DNA from: Ruminococcus sp. zg-924 | Lineage (GTDB): Bacteria > Bacillota > Clostridia > Oscillospirales > Acutalibacteraceae | Assembly (NCBI RefSeq): GCF_024433635.1 | Contig: NZ_WNJZ01000001.1 | Coordinates: forward strand, 186,001 to 250,000 | Direction: 5' to 3' | Length of the DNA stretch: 64,000 bases | Shown: one piece after another, positions 8,743 through 17,487 of the stretch | Layout of the letters: the number at the start of each line of letters is the position of its first letter | Position numbering within the stretch: position 1 is the stretch's first letter | Translations under genes and position numbers: made by a program | The notes under the pieces: generated by a model | The model's input: only the letters and a program-made list of their open reading frames with translations | Told to the model about the DNA's origin: nothing | Databases searched by the model: none

Positions 8743-9800
8743 TTTTTTGCCCCCTGACTGATAAAGTCGAAAAGCTCGCTCTTTTTAAGCTTTTTAGTAA
8801 AGCTGTCGCCGATTTTGTTCAGCAGTACAACATTAATGCTGTTGCCGCTTGCCTTTTTGTCGCCCAATGCGCCGCTTGCTATAACGTCAAGCGGTGTTTT
8901 GTCACTTGTTGGCAGTGAGTATTTTTCGAGCAGAGCCTTTATCCGTTGTGTTGCCCCTGATTCGGTTATGCCCGACTTCTCGCTTGCCTTGGTGATAATA
9001 GTCATACCAATTCCGACTGCCTCGCCGTGAGTGATGCCCGTGTAGCCGTAAGCCTTTTCAATTGAGTGACCAAGAGTATGACCGAAGTTCAACAACATTC
9101 GCTCGCCTGCTTCATGTTCGTCACGCTCGACAACATCACGCTTTATTGATACGCAGTCAAAAATTATTTCCTCTATAATGTCGGCTGCGTTTTCCTTCTC
9201 TAATCTTTCAAAAAGCGGAAGACTCTTGATACAGCCGTACTTGATGACCTCAGCCATACCGTCGGCGAAAAATTCGGGTGTGAGTGTGTTAAGCGTGTTT
9301 GGGTCGATTATTACAACTGAAGGCTGCCAAAATGCGCCTACAAGATTTTTGCCCTGCTTAATGTCAACTCCCGTTTTGCTGCCGACAGAAGAATCAACCT
9401 GTGACAGAAGTGAGGTCGGAATCTGAACAAAGTCTATTCCCCTTTGATATGTAGCGGCGGCAAAGCCTGCCATATCGCCCGTAACGCCGCCGCCGAGCGC
9501 TACAATAAAGTCCTTGCGTGAAAAACCGTTGTCGGCAAGAGAGTCATACATTTGCGCTATGGTGGAAAGGCTCTTTGACGCTTCACCGGCAGAGAAGATG
9601 TGTGAGTAAACCTCAAAGCCGCAGGACCTTAGAGAATTTGAAACTACCTCGCCGTAAATGGGGAATACGTTTGTGTCAGAGATTATCATAGCCTTGCCGC
9701 CTCTTGCAAGCGGCTTGATAATCTCACCGCAGCGGCTTATCAGACCTCTTTCAATATGTATATCATAGCTTCTTACTGATTTAACATTTAGCGTTTTCAT
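8739..9800 (-). CDS. aroB: 3-dehydroquinate synthase
   Basis: This 353-residue protein has the NAD-binding GGGVTGDMAGFAAATY motif, PTSLLSQVDSSVGSKTGVD, the zinc-binding region EVIKYG, and NFGHTLGHSIE with HGEAVGIGM, all canonical. It cyclises DAHP to 3-dehydroquinate, the second shikimate step. It overlaps tyrA upstream and aroA downstream by 4 bases each, so the three are translationally coupled. The later enzymes dehydroquinase, shikimate dehydrogenase and shikimate kinase are not in this operon. Confidence 0.97.
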   Translation of the reverse strand: MKTLNVKSVRSYDIHIERGLISRCGEIIKPLARGGKAMIISDTNVFPIYGEVVSNSLRSCGFEVYSHIFSAGEASKSLSTIAQMYDSLADNGFSRKDFIVALGGGVTGDMAGFAAATYQRGIDFVQIPTSLLSQVDSSVGSKTGVDIKQGKNLVGAFWQPSVVIIDPNTLNTLTPEFFADGMAEVIKYGCIKSLPLFERLEKENAADIIEEIIFDCVSIKRDVVERDEHEAGERMLLNFGHTLGHSIEKAYGYTGITHGEAVGIGMTIITKASEKSGITESGATQRIKALLEKYSLPTSDKTPLDVIASGALGDKKASGNSINVVLLNKIGDSFTKKLKKSELFDFISQGAKK

Positions 9801-10627
9801 TCGTCAAGCTGCTCCTTAATCTGCCTGCATTTATCAAGCGTTTTTATAAGCTCATCGGTGTTTTCTGCTTCGATGTCCTTTTTAATAAGCTTAAGGTTGT
9901 TTATCAGCGTATCAATTTCCGCCATAAGCGGTTCACGGTTTTCTATGAAAAGCTCGCTCCAAAGCGTTGCGTTTATCTTCGCAACACGGGAAACATCACG
10001 GTAGCTGCCTGCTGAAAAGCCCTTATGGTTTGGGCATTGTGGGCTTAACACATATGCACAGGCTAAAACGTGAGGCAGCTGAGATGTATAGGCTATCATT
10101 CTATCGTGCTCCTCGGTTGTTGTAAAGCGAACGCTCGAAAAGCCCATATTCATAGCGAGCCTGCACAGCTTGCGTACCTTTGAATAAGGCGCATTGCCCG
10201 GCACAACAATAAAGCTTGCGCCGAAGAACAAGTCAGCGTCGGCAGAGTCAAAGCCGTTTGTTTCCTTTCCTGCCATCGGGTGAGAGCCGATAAAGGTGAA
10301 GCCGTTTTCCCGGGCTATTTTGTCCAGCTCAGGGCATATAGCCGCTTTTATTCCGCTTGTGTCGGTTACGATAGCGGTCTTTTTGATTTTATCGCAGTTG
10401 CGTTTAATAAAGTCAACAGCAAGAGCAGGGTACAACCCAAGAATAATAATGTCTGCATCCTTTACGCTGTCCTCGTCGCCGATTTCGTCTATTGCGCCGC
10501 ATTCAAGCGCCTTTTCAAGAGTTGACCTTGTTCGGTTGATGCCGATTACATAGTGTTCTGTATATTTTTTGATAGCCTTGGCCATAGAGCCACCGATAAT
10601 GCCCAAGCCGACAACTGCAATCTTCAT
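9797..10627 (-). CDS. tyrA: Prephenate dehydrogenase
   Basis: This 276-residue protein has an N-terminal Rossmann motif GLGIIGGSMAKAIKK and the TyrA signature GSHPMAGKETNGFDSA with the catalytic-region histidine. An alpha-helical C-terminal half follows; there is no ACT domain, so feedback by tyrosine may be absent or act elsewhere. It oxidises prephenate to 4-hydroxyphenylpyruvate for tyrosine. I chose the ATG at 10627, behind AAAGGGGAAG; an upstream in-frame GTG at 10672 overlaps the aroF stop but would add 15 residues ahead of the conserved fold. The gene is coupled to aroB by a 4-base overlap. Confidence 0.94.
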   Translation of the reverse strand: MKIAVVGLGIIGGSMAKAIKKYTEHYVIGINRTRSTLEKALECGAIDEIGDEDSVKDADIIILGLYPALAVDFIKRNCDKIKKTAIVTDTSGIKAAICPELDKIARENGFTFIGSHPMAGKETNGFDSADADLFFGASFIVVPGNAPYSKVRKLCRLAMNMGFSSVRFTTTEEHDRMIAYTSQLPHVLACAYVLSPQCPNHKGFSAGSYRDVSRVAKINATLWSELFIENREPLMAEIDTLINNLKLIKKDIEAENTDELIKTLDKCRQIKEQLDE

Positions 10628-10668
10628 TTTTACTTCCCCTTTGTGAAATGCTTGAGTGTGTGATAAAA

Positions 10669-11685
10669 TCACTCGTTTTCATTCAAATACTTCTTTAAGC
10701 CGTTTACCTTTCCGGCTACCTTGTCGAACTGCTCAGGTGTGAGTGACTGTGCGCCGTCGCACAGAGCGCATTTCGGGTTGTTGTGAACCTCAATGATTAG
10801 TCCGTCTGCGCCTGCCGCTACTGCCGCCATAGACATTGACTCAACAAGCCAGCTTTTGCCTGTTGCGTGGCTTGGGTCAACAATAACAGGCAGATGAGAA
10901 AGGCTCTTTAAGATAGGCACAGCCGACAAATCAAGTGTATTTCTTGTGAAGGTTTCGTAGGTTCTTATTCCTCTCTCGCACAGGATAACCTTGTCGTTGC
11001 CGCCTGCCATAATATATTCGGCGCTCATCAGAAGCTCCTCAATAGTGCTTGAAAGACCACGCTTTAAGAGGATAGGCTTGTTTGTTTTGCCAAGCTCCTT
11101 TAAAAGCTCAAAGTTTTGCATATTTCTTGCGCCGACTTGAATAATATCAACATTTTCAAACATATCAATATGAGATGTTCTCATAATTTCCGTTACAATC
11201 GGAAGTCCTGTTTCACGTCTTGCATCCTTTAAAAGGTCAAGGCCCTCGGCTTTTAAGCCTTGGAAAGCATACGGTGAGGTTCTTGGTTTAAATGCGCCGC
11301 CTCTTAAAATCTGAGCGCCCGAAGCCTTAACCGATTTTGCAATAGAGCATACCTGCTCTCTGCTTTCAACTGAGCAGGGACCTGCCATAAGAACAAGACC
11401 GCCGTCGCCTATTTTTGTGCCGTTAGAAAGCTCAATTACTGTGTTTTCGGGGTGGAACTTTCTGTTTGCCTTTTTGTAAGGCTCTTGCACACGGCGTACA
11501 TCATCAACAATATCCTGTGCGCTGATGTAGTCAATGTCGATTGCTGTTGTGTCGCCGATAAGACCAAGCACAGTTGAGTGAACTCCTTCCCAGGTGTTCA
11601 CCTTAACCGCATAATTGTTTTCAAGCTGCTCCTTGAAGCTGACAAGCTGTTCTCTTGAACATTCAGGTTTTAATACGATAATCAT
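10669..11685 (-). CDS. aroF: 3-deoxy-7-phosphoheptulonate synthase (DAHP synthase, type I-beta)
   Basis: This 338-residue protein has an N-terminal ferredoxin-like domain (residues 1-70), the regulatory domain known in type I-beta DAHP synthases. The catalytic barrel follows: [41 protein letters not shown] and VDPSHATGK. It condenses PEP and erythrose 4-phosphate, the entry step of the shikimate pathway. It is the first structural gene of the operon, directly after a Phe/Tyr attenuation leader. The ribosome site is AAAGGA. The N-terminal domain suggests feedback by Tyr or Phe as in relatives. Confidence 0.96.
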   Translation of the reverse strand: MIIVLKPECSREQLVSFKEQLENNYAVKVNTWEGVHSTVLGLIGDTTAIDIDYISAQDIVDDVRRVQEPYKKANRKFHPENTVIELSNGTKIGDGGLVLMAGPCSVESREQVCSIAKSVKASGAQILRGGAFKPRTSPYAFQGLKAEGLDLLKDARRETGLPIVTEIMRTSHIDMFENVDIIQVGARNMQNFELLKELGKTNKPILLKRGLSSTIEELLMSAEYIMAGGNDKVILCERGIRTYETFTRNTLDLSAVPILKSLSHLPVIVDPSHATGKSWLVESMSMAAVAAGADGLIIEVHNNPKCALCDGAQSLTPEQFDKVAGKVNGLKKYLNENE

Positions 11686-11733
11686 AATAACAAATCCTTT
11701 CTTTTCTTTGGGTTGCTCCGATATTACAGCAAT

Positions 11734-11758
11734 AAAAAAACGGAGCCTTAGCCCCGTT
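11734..11758 (-). terminator. Attenuator terminator of the aromatic operon
   Basis: Read on the minus strand, AACGGGGC-TAAG-GCTCCG is followed by seven T residues. This gives an 8-bp stem (one G-T pair) with a 4-base loop and a U-run, located between the leader peptide and aroF. The 5' arm AACGGGGC can instead pair with GCCCTGTT at 11806-11813 inside the leader peptide, an alternative 8-bp antiterminator. Confidence 0.85.
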
Positions 11759-11793
11759 GTAATACACCTTGATAAAGCGTTAAACAGCCATAA

Positions 11794-11889
11794 TCACATA
11801 CGGCAAACAGGGCACGACAAATTGTTCCGACTAAAGTAATAGCCGAAATAAAAGTAGCCTGTAAATCGTGTGTTAATCGAGTGTATCAT
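11794..11889 (-). CDS. Phe/Tyr-rich attenuation leader peptide (31 residues)
   Basis: A short frame not previously listed encodes MIHSINTRFTG, then YFYFGYYF, then SRNNLSCPVCRM. Residues 9-19 hold four Phe and four Tyr. A GGGAGAA ribosome site lies 6 bases ahead of the ATG, and the whole unit lies between a strong promoter and the attenuator terminator of aroF. The stop codon is 9 bases beyond the antiterminator strand, so a ribosome that finishes would cover that strand and allow termination. A ribosome stalled at Phe or Tyr codons would leave it free. This is the geometry of classic trp/phe leaders; peptide function itself is inference. Confidence 0.85.
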   Translation of the reverse strand: MIHSINTRFTGYFYFGYYFSRNNLSCPVCRM

Positions 11890-11919
11890 AGCTGTTCTCC
11901 CGTTTTATACATTAATATG

Positions 11920-11948
11920 ATAATAATACTATTTTTGGAATTTGTCAA
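11920..11948 (-). promoter_or_regulatory. Sigma-A promoter of the aromatic operon
   Basis: On the minus strand, TTGACA (11948-11943) and TATTAT (11925-11920) are separated by 17 bases. Transcription would start near 11913, about 24 bases before the leader peptide ATG. Confidence 0.85.
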
Positions 11949-12003
11949 GAGTTTTATCGCTTTAAAGCACAAAAAATGTAATAAAGCGATTTATCCGAAA
12001 GAA

Positions 12004-12040
12004 AAATAAGTGCGGCACCTGACGTAAGACAGATGCCGCA
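12004..12040 (-). terminator. Terminator of the yfhO-gtrA operon
   Basis: Minus strand TGCGGCATCTG pairs with CAGGTGCCGCA around a short loop, followed by CTTATTTTTC. It begins 7 bases after the gtrA stop. Confidence 0.75.
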
Positions 12041-12046
12041 TAGTGA

Positions 12047-12553
12047 TTATTCTGTTTCTTTCGGCTTATCATCCTTGCCTTTGAAAGCGAAGAAGCGCTG
12101 ACCGATGTAGTTGCAGCCGGTGAAGAATACCATTCCGACGAACATTGTAAGGTATTCAACAGCCTTTTCGCCGACAGAGGGGAAGAAGCTTGTCATAAAC
12201 CAAGTGGTGAACGGGCGGGCTATGCCGTATGAAATCAGGTAGCATATTGCTATGTTGATTGCAAATCGTAGCAGCGACCTGCCTGTGTTGCCCTTGCTCT
12301 TAAAGGTAATGTTCTTGTTCAGAATGTAGCTCAATATGCTTGTCAGGGTGTAGTTAAGAGCGGAGCTTACCCAAAAATTCACGTCTGCCGGTTTCCAGCC
12401 GTAGGCGGCGGCTATGCCGTCATACCAATGAAAGGTGTCACCGAGAAAGTACATACCGTACATTATTGCCATTCCGACAATCGTGTTGATAACGCCGACG
12501 ATGATAAATTTTAAAAACTTTTCGTCAAAGAATTTTTTTAAAAAGCTCTTCAT
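12047..12553 (-). CDS. GtrA family membrane protein (candidate polyprenyl-phosphate sugar flippase)
   Basis: This 168-residue protein has about four membrane segments and the GtrA family pattern: KFLKFIIVGVINTIVG at the N-terminus, an ALNYTLTSILSYILNK centre, and CNYIGQRFFAFK near the end. GtrA-type proteins are thought to flip undecaprenyl-phosphate-linked sugars across the membrane. The ATG overlaps the stop of the YfhO-type gene, so the two are coupled. A GT2 gene that could make the lipid-linked sugar stands nearby in the opposite direction. Together they resemble the CsbB-GtcA-YfhO lipoteichoic acid glycosylation system of Bacillus; the acceptor here is unknown. Confidence 0.88.
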   Translation of the reverse strand: MKSFLKKFFDEKFLKFIIVGVINTIVGMAIMYGMYFLGDTFHWYDGIAAAYGWKPADVNFWVSSALNYTLTSILSYILNKNITFKSKGNTGRSLLRFAINIAICYLISYGIARPFTTWFMTSFFPSVGEKAVEYLTMFVGMVFFTGCNYIGQRFFAFKGKDDKPKETE

Positions 12554-15309
12554 TTTTTCTTGGCGCTCCTTTCGAGTGATACAGATTCGCTTTTGCTGTC
12601 ATCTGTGTCAGGGAATTCTCCGGCAACCTCCGGCAGCTTGCCGATAGGGCCAAAGGTTTTGCCCTTTTTCTTCAAGTACCACTGAACAAAGCAGAACAGA
12701 GCAAACAGCAGTGTGCAGCTTATGGAAATGGTTAGACCCAGATTAAAGCCTGCCGGTGTATATTTGAATTCAACGGTGTGCTTGCCCTTTGAAAGCTTAA
12801 GTCCTGTCATTGCGTTGTCAATCGGCGTAATCTCTGCCTTTTCGCCGTCAACATATGCGCTCCAACCGGATTCGTATGGGATAGATGTATACATCAAGCC
12901 GTCCTGCTTTACGGTAATGTCACCCTTGATGTTTGTTGAGTCAATGCTTGTAACATTCAGAAGCTCATCCTTAAGAATTTTGTAGCCCTTGTTGTAAACG
13001 CTTTGGTTAAATATGCAAACATATATGTCTGCACTACCGCTTTTTCCTTTTTCAACAGTTGAGGTAATGTTCATGTTGTCGCCCTTTTTGTAGGTGCCTG
13101 CCGACAGCAGATACGGGCGCTTTATATTGTAGCTTTGCGAAGTGGTTTTTGAACCGCCGAAAATGCTTATGCTCTCCGAATTGTCTATTTTTGCATATAC
13201 ATAAACCGAACAATCCTCAGGAATTGTGTAGTTCCAGCTCAGCTTTGAATCCTTGTTCACATCCTTTGGCTTGTAGCTGTACTGTCCGTAAATTCCACTG
13301 TTGTTGCTGTCAACGCCTCTGTAATATACGTCAAGATTTTCATGGCTTGCCGAGGAAACCTTGATACGCTCATACAAATCATCTTTGATTCCGGTTGATT
13401 TCACAAATAAATCCTGCTGTGACTTGAACGGATTTGTTTTGTCTGCCTTGAAATACTCAAGCTTGCTGTCAGCCATAAAGCCAAGTGAGAGATAGGTGTT
13501 GTTTCTGTAATAGCTCATATTTTTCTGTTTACCGAAAAATTTCCAGTTGTTTGTGTCAGCAAGCGGTTCAAACTTAGCTATGAGGTATTTAATTCCTAAG
13601 AATGCGTTTGTAACCGGAGTTGACTCAGCGTAATAATATCTGTTGCCGGCATCCCAGCCGATTCCGCCGATGCCCTCAACATAGTTTGTAACATTTACAT
13701 TAGCGGTTGAGCTGAACTGCGCAACACCGGGGTATTGGTAAAGCGGAGGGTCATTGAGTGTGTAGAACTTTGTCAGCTCCATACGGTAGAAGGCTTCTTT
13801 ATCCTTAGATTTAATGTCTTCAACGCAGGCACGAATCTCTGTGCGCTTGTCCGGATAGCCGGTTCTTTGGGTTACACGAACAGTTTCAACGCTCAAAAGT
13901 ACACTGCTTATCATCTCGCCGAGCAATACAATGCCCAAAAGAATGTATGCAACTTTAATTGTTATCAGTTTTCTCTCAAGCAAAAAGAATATGCCGACAT
14001 ATAAAACAGTTAAAGCAACACTTGTGTAAACGGCGGTGTCGCTCTGCTGACCGATGCTTGCGCAAATTATAACAATTGACGCGACAGTGAGCATACCGAT
14101 AATTTCAACAGGCGTAATGTCCTTGAGCAGTGTAAACGCCCTGTATGCCGCAACAACAAGTACAAACGAAACTATAAACGAGAATCTGTGCGGAATCATA
14201 TTGGTTGAGTGGAAGCCGTGCCACATAAAGTCAAACAGTCTGTTGTCAATACTGAACAGCATAAATGCCATAACGCAGCTTGCAACTATCTTCTCACGAA
14301 GAGAGATTTTCTTTGACAGCAGGAACACGCCGGCAAGAATAACGCAGACAAAGCTGCAGTTTATGTTCGGCAGACCCTCCTTAACGTTCGGCGTTACCAT
14401 GGATGCAAAATTGCCGATAAGGTCGGGAATTTCGTAGCGGAACTTAGTAATTGACGGCCATACGTTGTTGGCACTGTATGAAAGGCTCAGAGCCAACAGC
14501 TCCGGAAGCAGCATTATTGCCGATATGCCAACGCCGATAACTGACGAAACAGCTATTTTGCCAAAGCGGCGAAGGATAAGCTTAATTGGCATTTTGAACA
14601 GTATGCAAAGACAGATGAAGAATATCACTGTAAAAATGCAGGTGAAGAAGCCGATATAGTAGTTAAACAAAAGCGACGCAGCAAGAGCGATAATATAAAC
14701 CCTTACTCTGCCGTACTTTACAAGGCTGTATGTGCCGTAGGCGACAAGCGGGAATAGCGCAAATGTGTCAAACCACATAACGTTCCAGTAGTAGCCGAGC
14801 GTAAAGGCGCAAAGTGCGTACATTGTGCCGAAGAAAACGAGCGATATATCGTTTCGTTTGAATACGCCCTTAAGGAATACGCCGCAGAAAAGACCGGCAA
14901 GACCTATTCTGCACAACAAGAAGAATGTCAGAGCCTCTCGCAGGAGTTCATAAGGTACAATTGCCAAGAGCAAGTTCATAGGGCTTGCAAAATAATAAGC
15001 TGCAAGCGCCCAGAAGTTTGAACCCATACCTGTGTCCCACGAATAAAGCATTGACTGAAAGGTTTGCAGCTTGTCCTGTACCTCAGTGTAGAACGGAAAA
15101 TACTGCTGCCAGAAGTCTGTTACCAGAATTTGCTTTTCGCCAAAGGGGAAAACACCGTTGAATGCAAAGGCAAAGCCCATAAGCAAAAACGGAACGGCAA
15201 AGCAAAGAATGAGGTACAGCTTTTTATCAGACATAACCGGTTCGTCGGCAAGCTTAGAAAGCCGATTATAGTTAGCCGCACCTGCCTTTTTTGTTTTTGT
15301 TTTACTCAT
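12550..15309 (-). CDS. YfhO family membrane protein (GT-C type glycosyltransferase)
   Basis: This 919-residue protein has an N-terminal half with about a dozen membrane segments, a large extracytoplasmic domain (roughly residues 480-860), and one last membrane segment before a short charged tail. PFGEKQILVTDFWQQYFPFY near residue 55 places the Asp-rich first outer loop seen in YfhO and other GT-C enzymes. In Bacillus, YfhO moves sugars from a lipid carrier to cell-wall polymers. It is coupled to gtrA. The start is supported by CGGAGG ahead of the ATG. Confidence 0.85.
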   Translation of the reverse strand: MSKTKTKKAGAANYNRLSKLADEPVMSDKKLYLILCFAVPFLLMGFAFAFNGVFPFGEKQILVTDFWQQYFPFYTEVQDKLQTFQSMLYSWDTGMGSNFWALAAYYFASPMNLLLAIVPYELLREALTFFLLCRIGLAGLFCGVFLKGVFKRNDISLVFFGTMYALCAFTLGYYWNVMWFDTFALFPLVAYGTYSLVKYGRVRVYIIALAASLLFNYYIGFFTCIFTVIFFICLCILFKMPIKLILRRFGKIAVSSVIGVGISAIMLLPELLALSLSYSANNVWPSITKFRYEIPDLIGNFASMVTPNVKEGLPNINCSFVCVILAGVFLLSKKISLREKIVASCVMAFMLFSIDNRLFDFMWHGFHSTNMIPHRFSFIVSFVLVVAAYRAFTLLKDITPVEIIGMLTVASIVIICASIGQQSDTAVYTSVALTVLYVGIFFLLERKLITIKVAYILLGIVLLGEMISSVLLSVETVRVTQRTGYPDKRTEIRACVEDIKSKDKEAFYRMELTKFYTLNDPPLYQYPGVAQFSSTANVNVTNYVEGIGGIGWDAGNRYYYAESTPVTNAFLGIKYLIAKFEPLADTNNWKFFGKQKNMSYYRNNTYLSLGFMADSKLEYFKADKTNPFKSQQDLFVKSTGIKDDLYERIKVSSASHENLDVYYRGVDSNNSGIYGQYSYKPKDVNKDSKLSWNYTIPEDCSVYVYAKIDNSESISIFGGSKTTSQSYNIKRPYLLSAGTYKKGDNMNITSTVEKGKSGSADIYVCIFNQSVYNKGYKILKDELLNVTSIDSTNIKGDITVKQDGLMYTSIPYESGWSAYVDGEKAEITPIDNAMTGLKLSKGKHTVEFKYTPAGFNLGLTISISCTLLFALFCFVQWYLKKKGKTFGPIGKLPEVAGEFPDTDDSKSESVSLERSAKKK

Positions 15310-15348
15310 TAAAATTACCTCCGTGTAAATTTAAACAATACATATACA

Positions 15349-15377
15349 ATCTTATCACTAAATTGCAAAAAGGTAAA
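15349..15377 (-). promoter_or_regulatory. Candidate promoter for yfhO-gtrA
   Basis: Minus strand TTTACC (15377-15372), 17 bases, TAAGAT (15354-15349), about 40 bases ahead of the yfhO start. It and the glycosyltransferase promoter account for the 319-base divergent gap; the rest is AT-rich with no gene seen. Confidence 0.5.
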
Positions 15378-15478
15378 CAGAATATTTCAAAAATTAACAT
15401 TTTTAGCTGTTGATTTGGGAAAGTGCAGCAAATAATTTAAATTCTAAAGAAAAGTGTTAGCCTTTTGTCGAAAAACAC

Positions 15479-15508
15479 TTTACATATTATGTAGAATTTT
15501 GTTATAAT
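15479..15508 (+). promoter_or_regulatory. Candidate promoter for the GT2 gene
   Basis: TTTACA (15479-15484), 18 bases, TATAAT (15503-15508). The transcript would have a leader of about 115 bases in which I saw no clear structure. Confidence 0.6.
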
Positions 15509-15628
15509 TTAAGATAAATCATTGTCTTGAAAAGATTGTTATAAATGTGAGCTTTTCAGTTATTCGGTAAACTCTCATTTGGCATATTTAAGGTAATAGT
15601 AAATAGAAACATTGAAAGGACCTATAAA

Positions 15629-16591
15629 ATGAAAACTGTTGATATAGTTGTACCGTGCTATAACGAAGAGGAGGGACTTGAGGTATTTGTTGAAACAACC
15701 AACAAATATATCAATGCTATTGACGGTTACCGTTTCAGATACATTCTTGTAGATGACGGCAGCCGTGACAAAACCTATTTGGTTATGCGCAGCCTTGCGA
15801 AAAGGTACAGAAATGTAAAGTATATCTCATTCTCCCGCAATTTTGGCAAAGAGGCGGCAATGTACGCCGGACTTAAAAACTCAAGCGCAGATTACGTTAT
15901 TGTAATGGACGCTGATTTACAGCATCCGCCTGCAATGATTGCAGATATGATAAAGGGCATAGAAGAGGGACACGACTGCTGTGCAGCGAGAAGAACAACC
16001 CGTAAAGGTGAATCAAAGGTAAGAAGCTTTTTCAGCCGCAACTTCTATAAGTTCAGCAACAAGATTACAGATGTGAAAATGCCATATGGTGCAGTGGATT
16101 TCAGAATAATGTCACGCCAGATGGTTGATGCGGTGCTTTCCTTAAGCGAGGTTCAGCGCTTTTCAAAGGGCATATTCAGTTGGGTTGGCTTTGACACAAA
16201 ATGGCTGCCGTATGAGAATGTTGAGAGAACAATAGGAACTACAAAGTGGAGCTTTTGGGGACTTTTTAAATACGCTATTGACGGTATCACCGCATTCTCG
16301 GTTGCTCCGCTTAGGTTTATTTCTCTTTTAGGACTTATTATTTCGGGTTTGGCATTTATCTATGCGATTGTTGTTCTGCTGCAAACGCTTATATTTGGAG
16401 TTGATGTGCCTGGATATGCCACAACGCTGATAATAACCTTGTTTTTAGGCGGTATTATTGAGTTTTCTGTTGGTATTCTCGGCGAGTATATCGGCAGAAT
16501 TTACATGGAATCAAAGGACAGGCCAATTTATCTTACAAAAAGCACAAACATAGATGACGAGTATGACGATGGCTTTGGTGATGAGTTTTGA
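15629..16591 (+). CDS. Family 2 glycosyltransferase (polyprenyl-phosphate sugar synthase, GtrB/CsbB/DPM1-like)
   Basis: This 320-residue protein has an N-terminal GT2 domain: VDIVVPCYNEEEGLEVF, LVDDGSRDKT, and the metal-binding VMDADLQHPPAM. Two membrane segments follow around residues 230-295, ending LGEYIGRIYMESKDRPIY, the standard tail of GtrB/CsbB/DPM1-like enzymes. These load a sugar from a nucleotide donor onto undecaprenyl phosphate at the inner membrane face. It is divergent from yfhO-gtrA, completing a likely three-component glycosylation set. radC follows 35 bases downstream and may share its transcript. Confidence 0.92.
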   Translation: MKTVDIVVPCYNEEEGLEVFVETTNKYINAIDGYRFRYILVDDGSRDKTYLVMRSLAKRYRNVKYISFSRNFGKEAAMYAGLKNSSADYVIVMDADLQHPPAMIADMIKGIEEGHDCCAARRTTRKGESKVRSFFSRNFYKFSNKITDVKMPYGAVDFRIMSRQMVDAVLSLSEVQRFSKGIFSWVGFDTKWLPYENVERTIGTTKWSFWGLFKYAIDGITAFSVAPLRFISLLGLIISGLAFIYAIVVLLQTLIFGVDVPGYATTLIITLFLGGIIEFSVGILGEYIGRIYMESKDRPIYLTKSTNIDDEYDDGFGDEF

Positions 16592-16626
16592 TTCTTATTT
16601 TTTAATATAATTCTGGAGGTGACAGC

Positions 16627-17316
16627 GTGCAGGATGATAAGCAGATTCATTCCGGACACAGACGGCGTTTGAGGTCAAAGTTTCTTCAAAGCGGATTAGA
16701 CGGCTTTGAAGCGCACGAATCGCTTGAACTTCTGCTGTATTACGCTGTGCCCAGGAAGGACACTAACCCGATTGCACACAGGCTGCTTGATTCGTTTGGT
16801 TCGCTTTCGGCTGTTTTTGACGCACCTGTTGACGCAATAAAGGAATGTGGCTTAAGCGAGAACACTGCGATTCTTCTGAAGCTTATACCTCAGATGAGCC
16901 GTCTGTATCTTGACGATAAAGTTGACAGCAGCAAGGCGGTTGACATAAAGAACATAGGCGGCAGACTTGTGCATAAGTTTGTCGGGCGTGATTATGAGGC
17001 TGTTGTGCTTATGCTGCTTGATGTTAAGTACAAGGAGGTTTTCTGCGGCGTTATAAGCAAGGGCTCGGTGAATTCCTGTGACCTCTATATAAGAAAGATA
17101 ATAGAGCATGCAATGATTTACAACGCAACCTTTGCGGTGATAGCTCATAATCATCCAAGCGGAATAGCTTTGCCGTCAATGGCGGATATTGAAACCACAA
17201 AAACACTTTCCTCTGCGCTGTCACTGGTCGGCGTCAGGCTTTTGGACCACATTGTTGTGGCTGATGACGACTATGTTTCAATGAAGCAGTCAAATCTTTG
17301 CAGTGACGCACTGTAA
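16627..17316 (+). CDS. radC: RadC family JAB-domain protein
   Basis: This 229-residue protein has an N-terminal helix-hairpin-helix-like region (HESLELLLYYAVPRKDTNPIA) and a C-terminal JAB/MPN metalloprotease-like domain. The metal-site motif AHNHPSG is near residue 175 and ends DHIVVADDDYVS. Length is typical. The start codon is GTG, with a strong CTGGAGGTG site. The role of RadC is unsettled despite its old DNA-repair label; metal-dependent hydrolase activity is inferred from the fold. Confidence 0.92.
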   Translation: MQDDKQIHSGHRRRLRSKFLQSGLDGFEAHESLELLLYYAVPRKDTNPIAHRLLDSFGSLSAVFDAPVDAIKECGLSENTAILLKLIPQMSRLYLDDKVDSSKAVDIKNIGGRLVHKFVGRDYEAVVLMLLDVKYKEVFCGVISKGSVNSCDLYIRKIIEHAMIYNATFAVIAHNHPSGIALPSMADIETTKTLSSALSLVGVRLLDHIVVADDDYVSMKQSNLCSDAL

Positions 17317-17354
17317 AAAAATAGTTAAATATCCGAAAATAGCTAAGAAAATCC

Positions 17355-17383
17355 TTGATTTTTCGCATTCGCTGTGGTATAAT
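17355..17383 (+). promoter_or_regulatory. Promoter of rpsB-tsf
   Basis: TTGATT (17355-17360), 17 bases, TATAAT (17378-17383), preceded by an extended -10 TGG. This is a near-ideal vegetative promoter. Confidence 0.85.
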
Positions 17384-17389
17384 ATCAAG

Positions 17390-17474
17390 GCATTACGCAC
17401 GCTGACATCTCCGAAATGGTGCCGCTTTGCGGTTTCTCGGAAAATCTAAGGTGCAGCGGAGGTTAATAACCTAA
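17390..17474 (+). promoter_or_regulatory. Structured rpsB 5' leader, possible S2 autoregulatory element
   Basis: About 95 transcribed bases precede the rpsB start. They contain a nested hairpin in which TCCGAAA pairs with a downstream TCGGAAA-type strand around an inner CCGC-TTT-GCGG stem. Ribosomal protein leaders often bind their own product. No terminator is visible, so any control would be at translation; this is inference. Confidence 0.35.
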
Positions 17475-17487
17475 GGAGGATTTTACA

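Noticed and set aside
11686-11960. T-box riboswitch before aroF
   Set aside because: No T-box sequence (AGGGTGGNACCGCG type) or specifier loop is visible; the leader-peptide explanation fits better.
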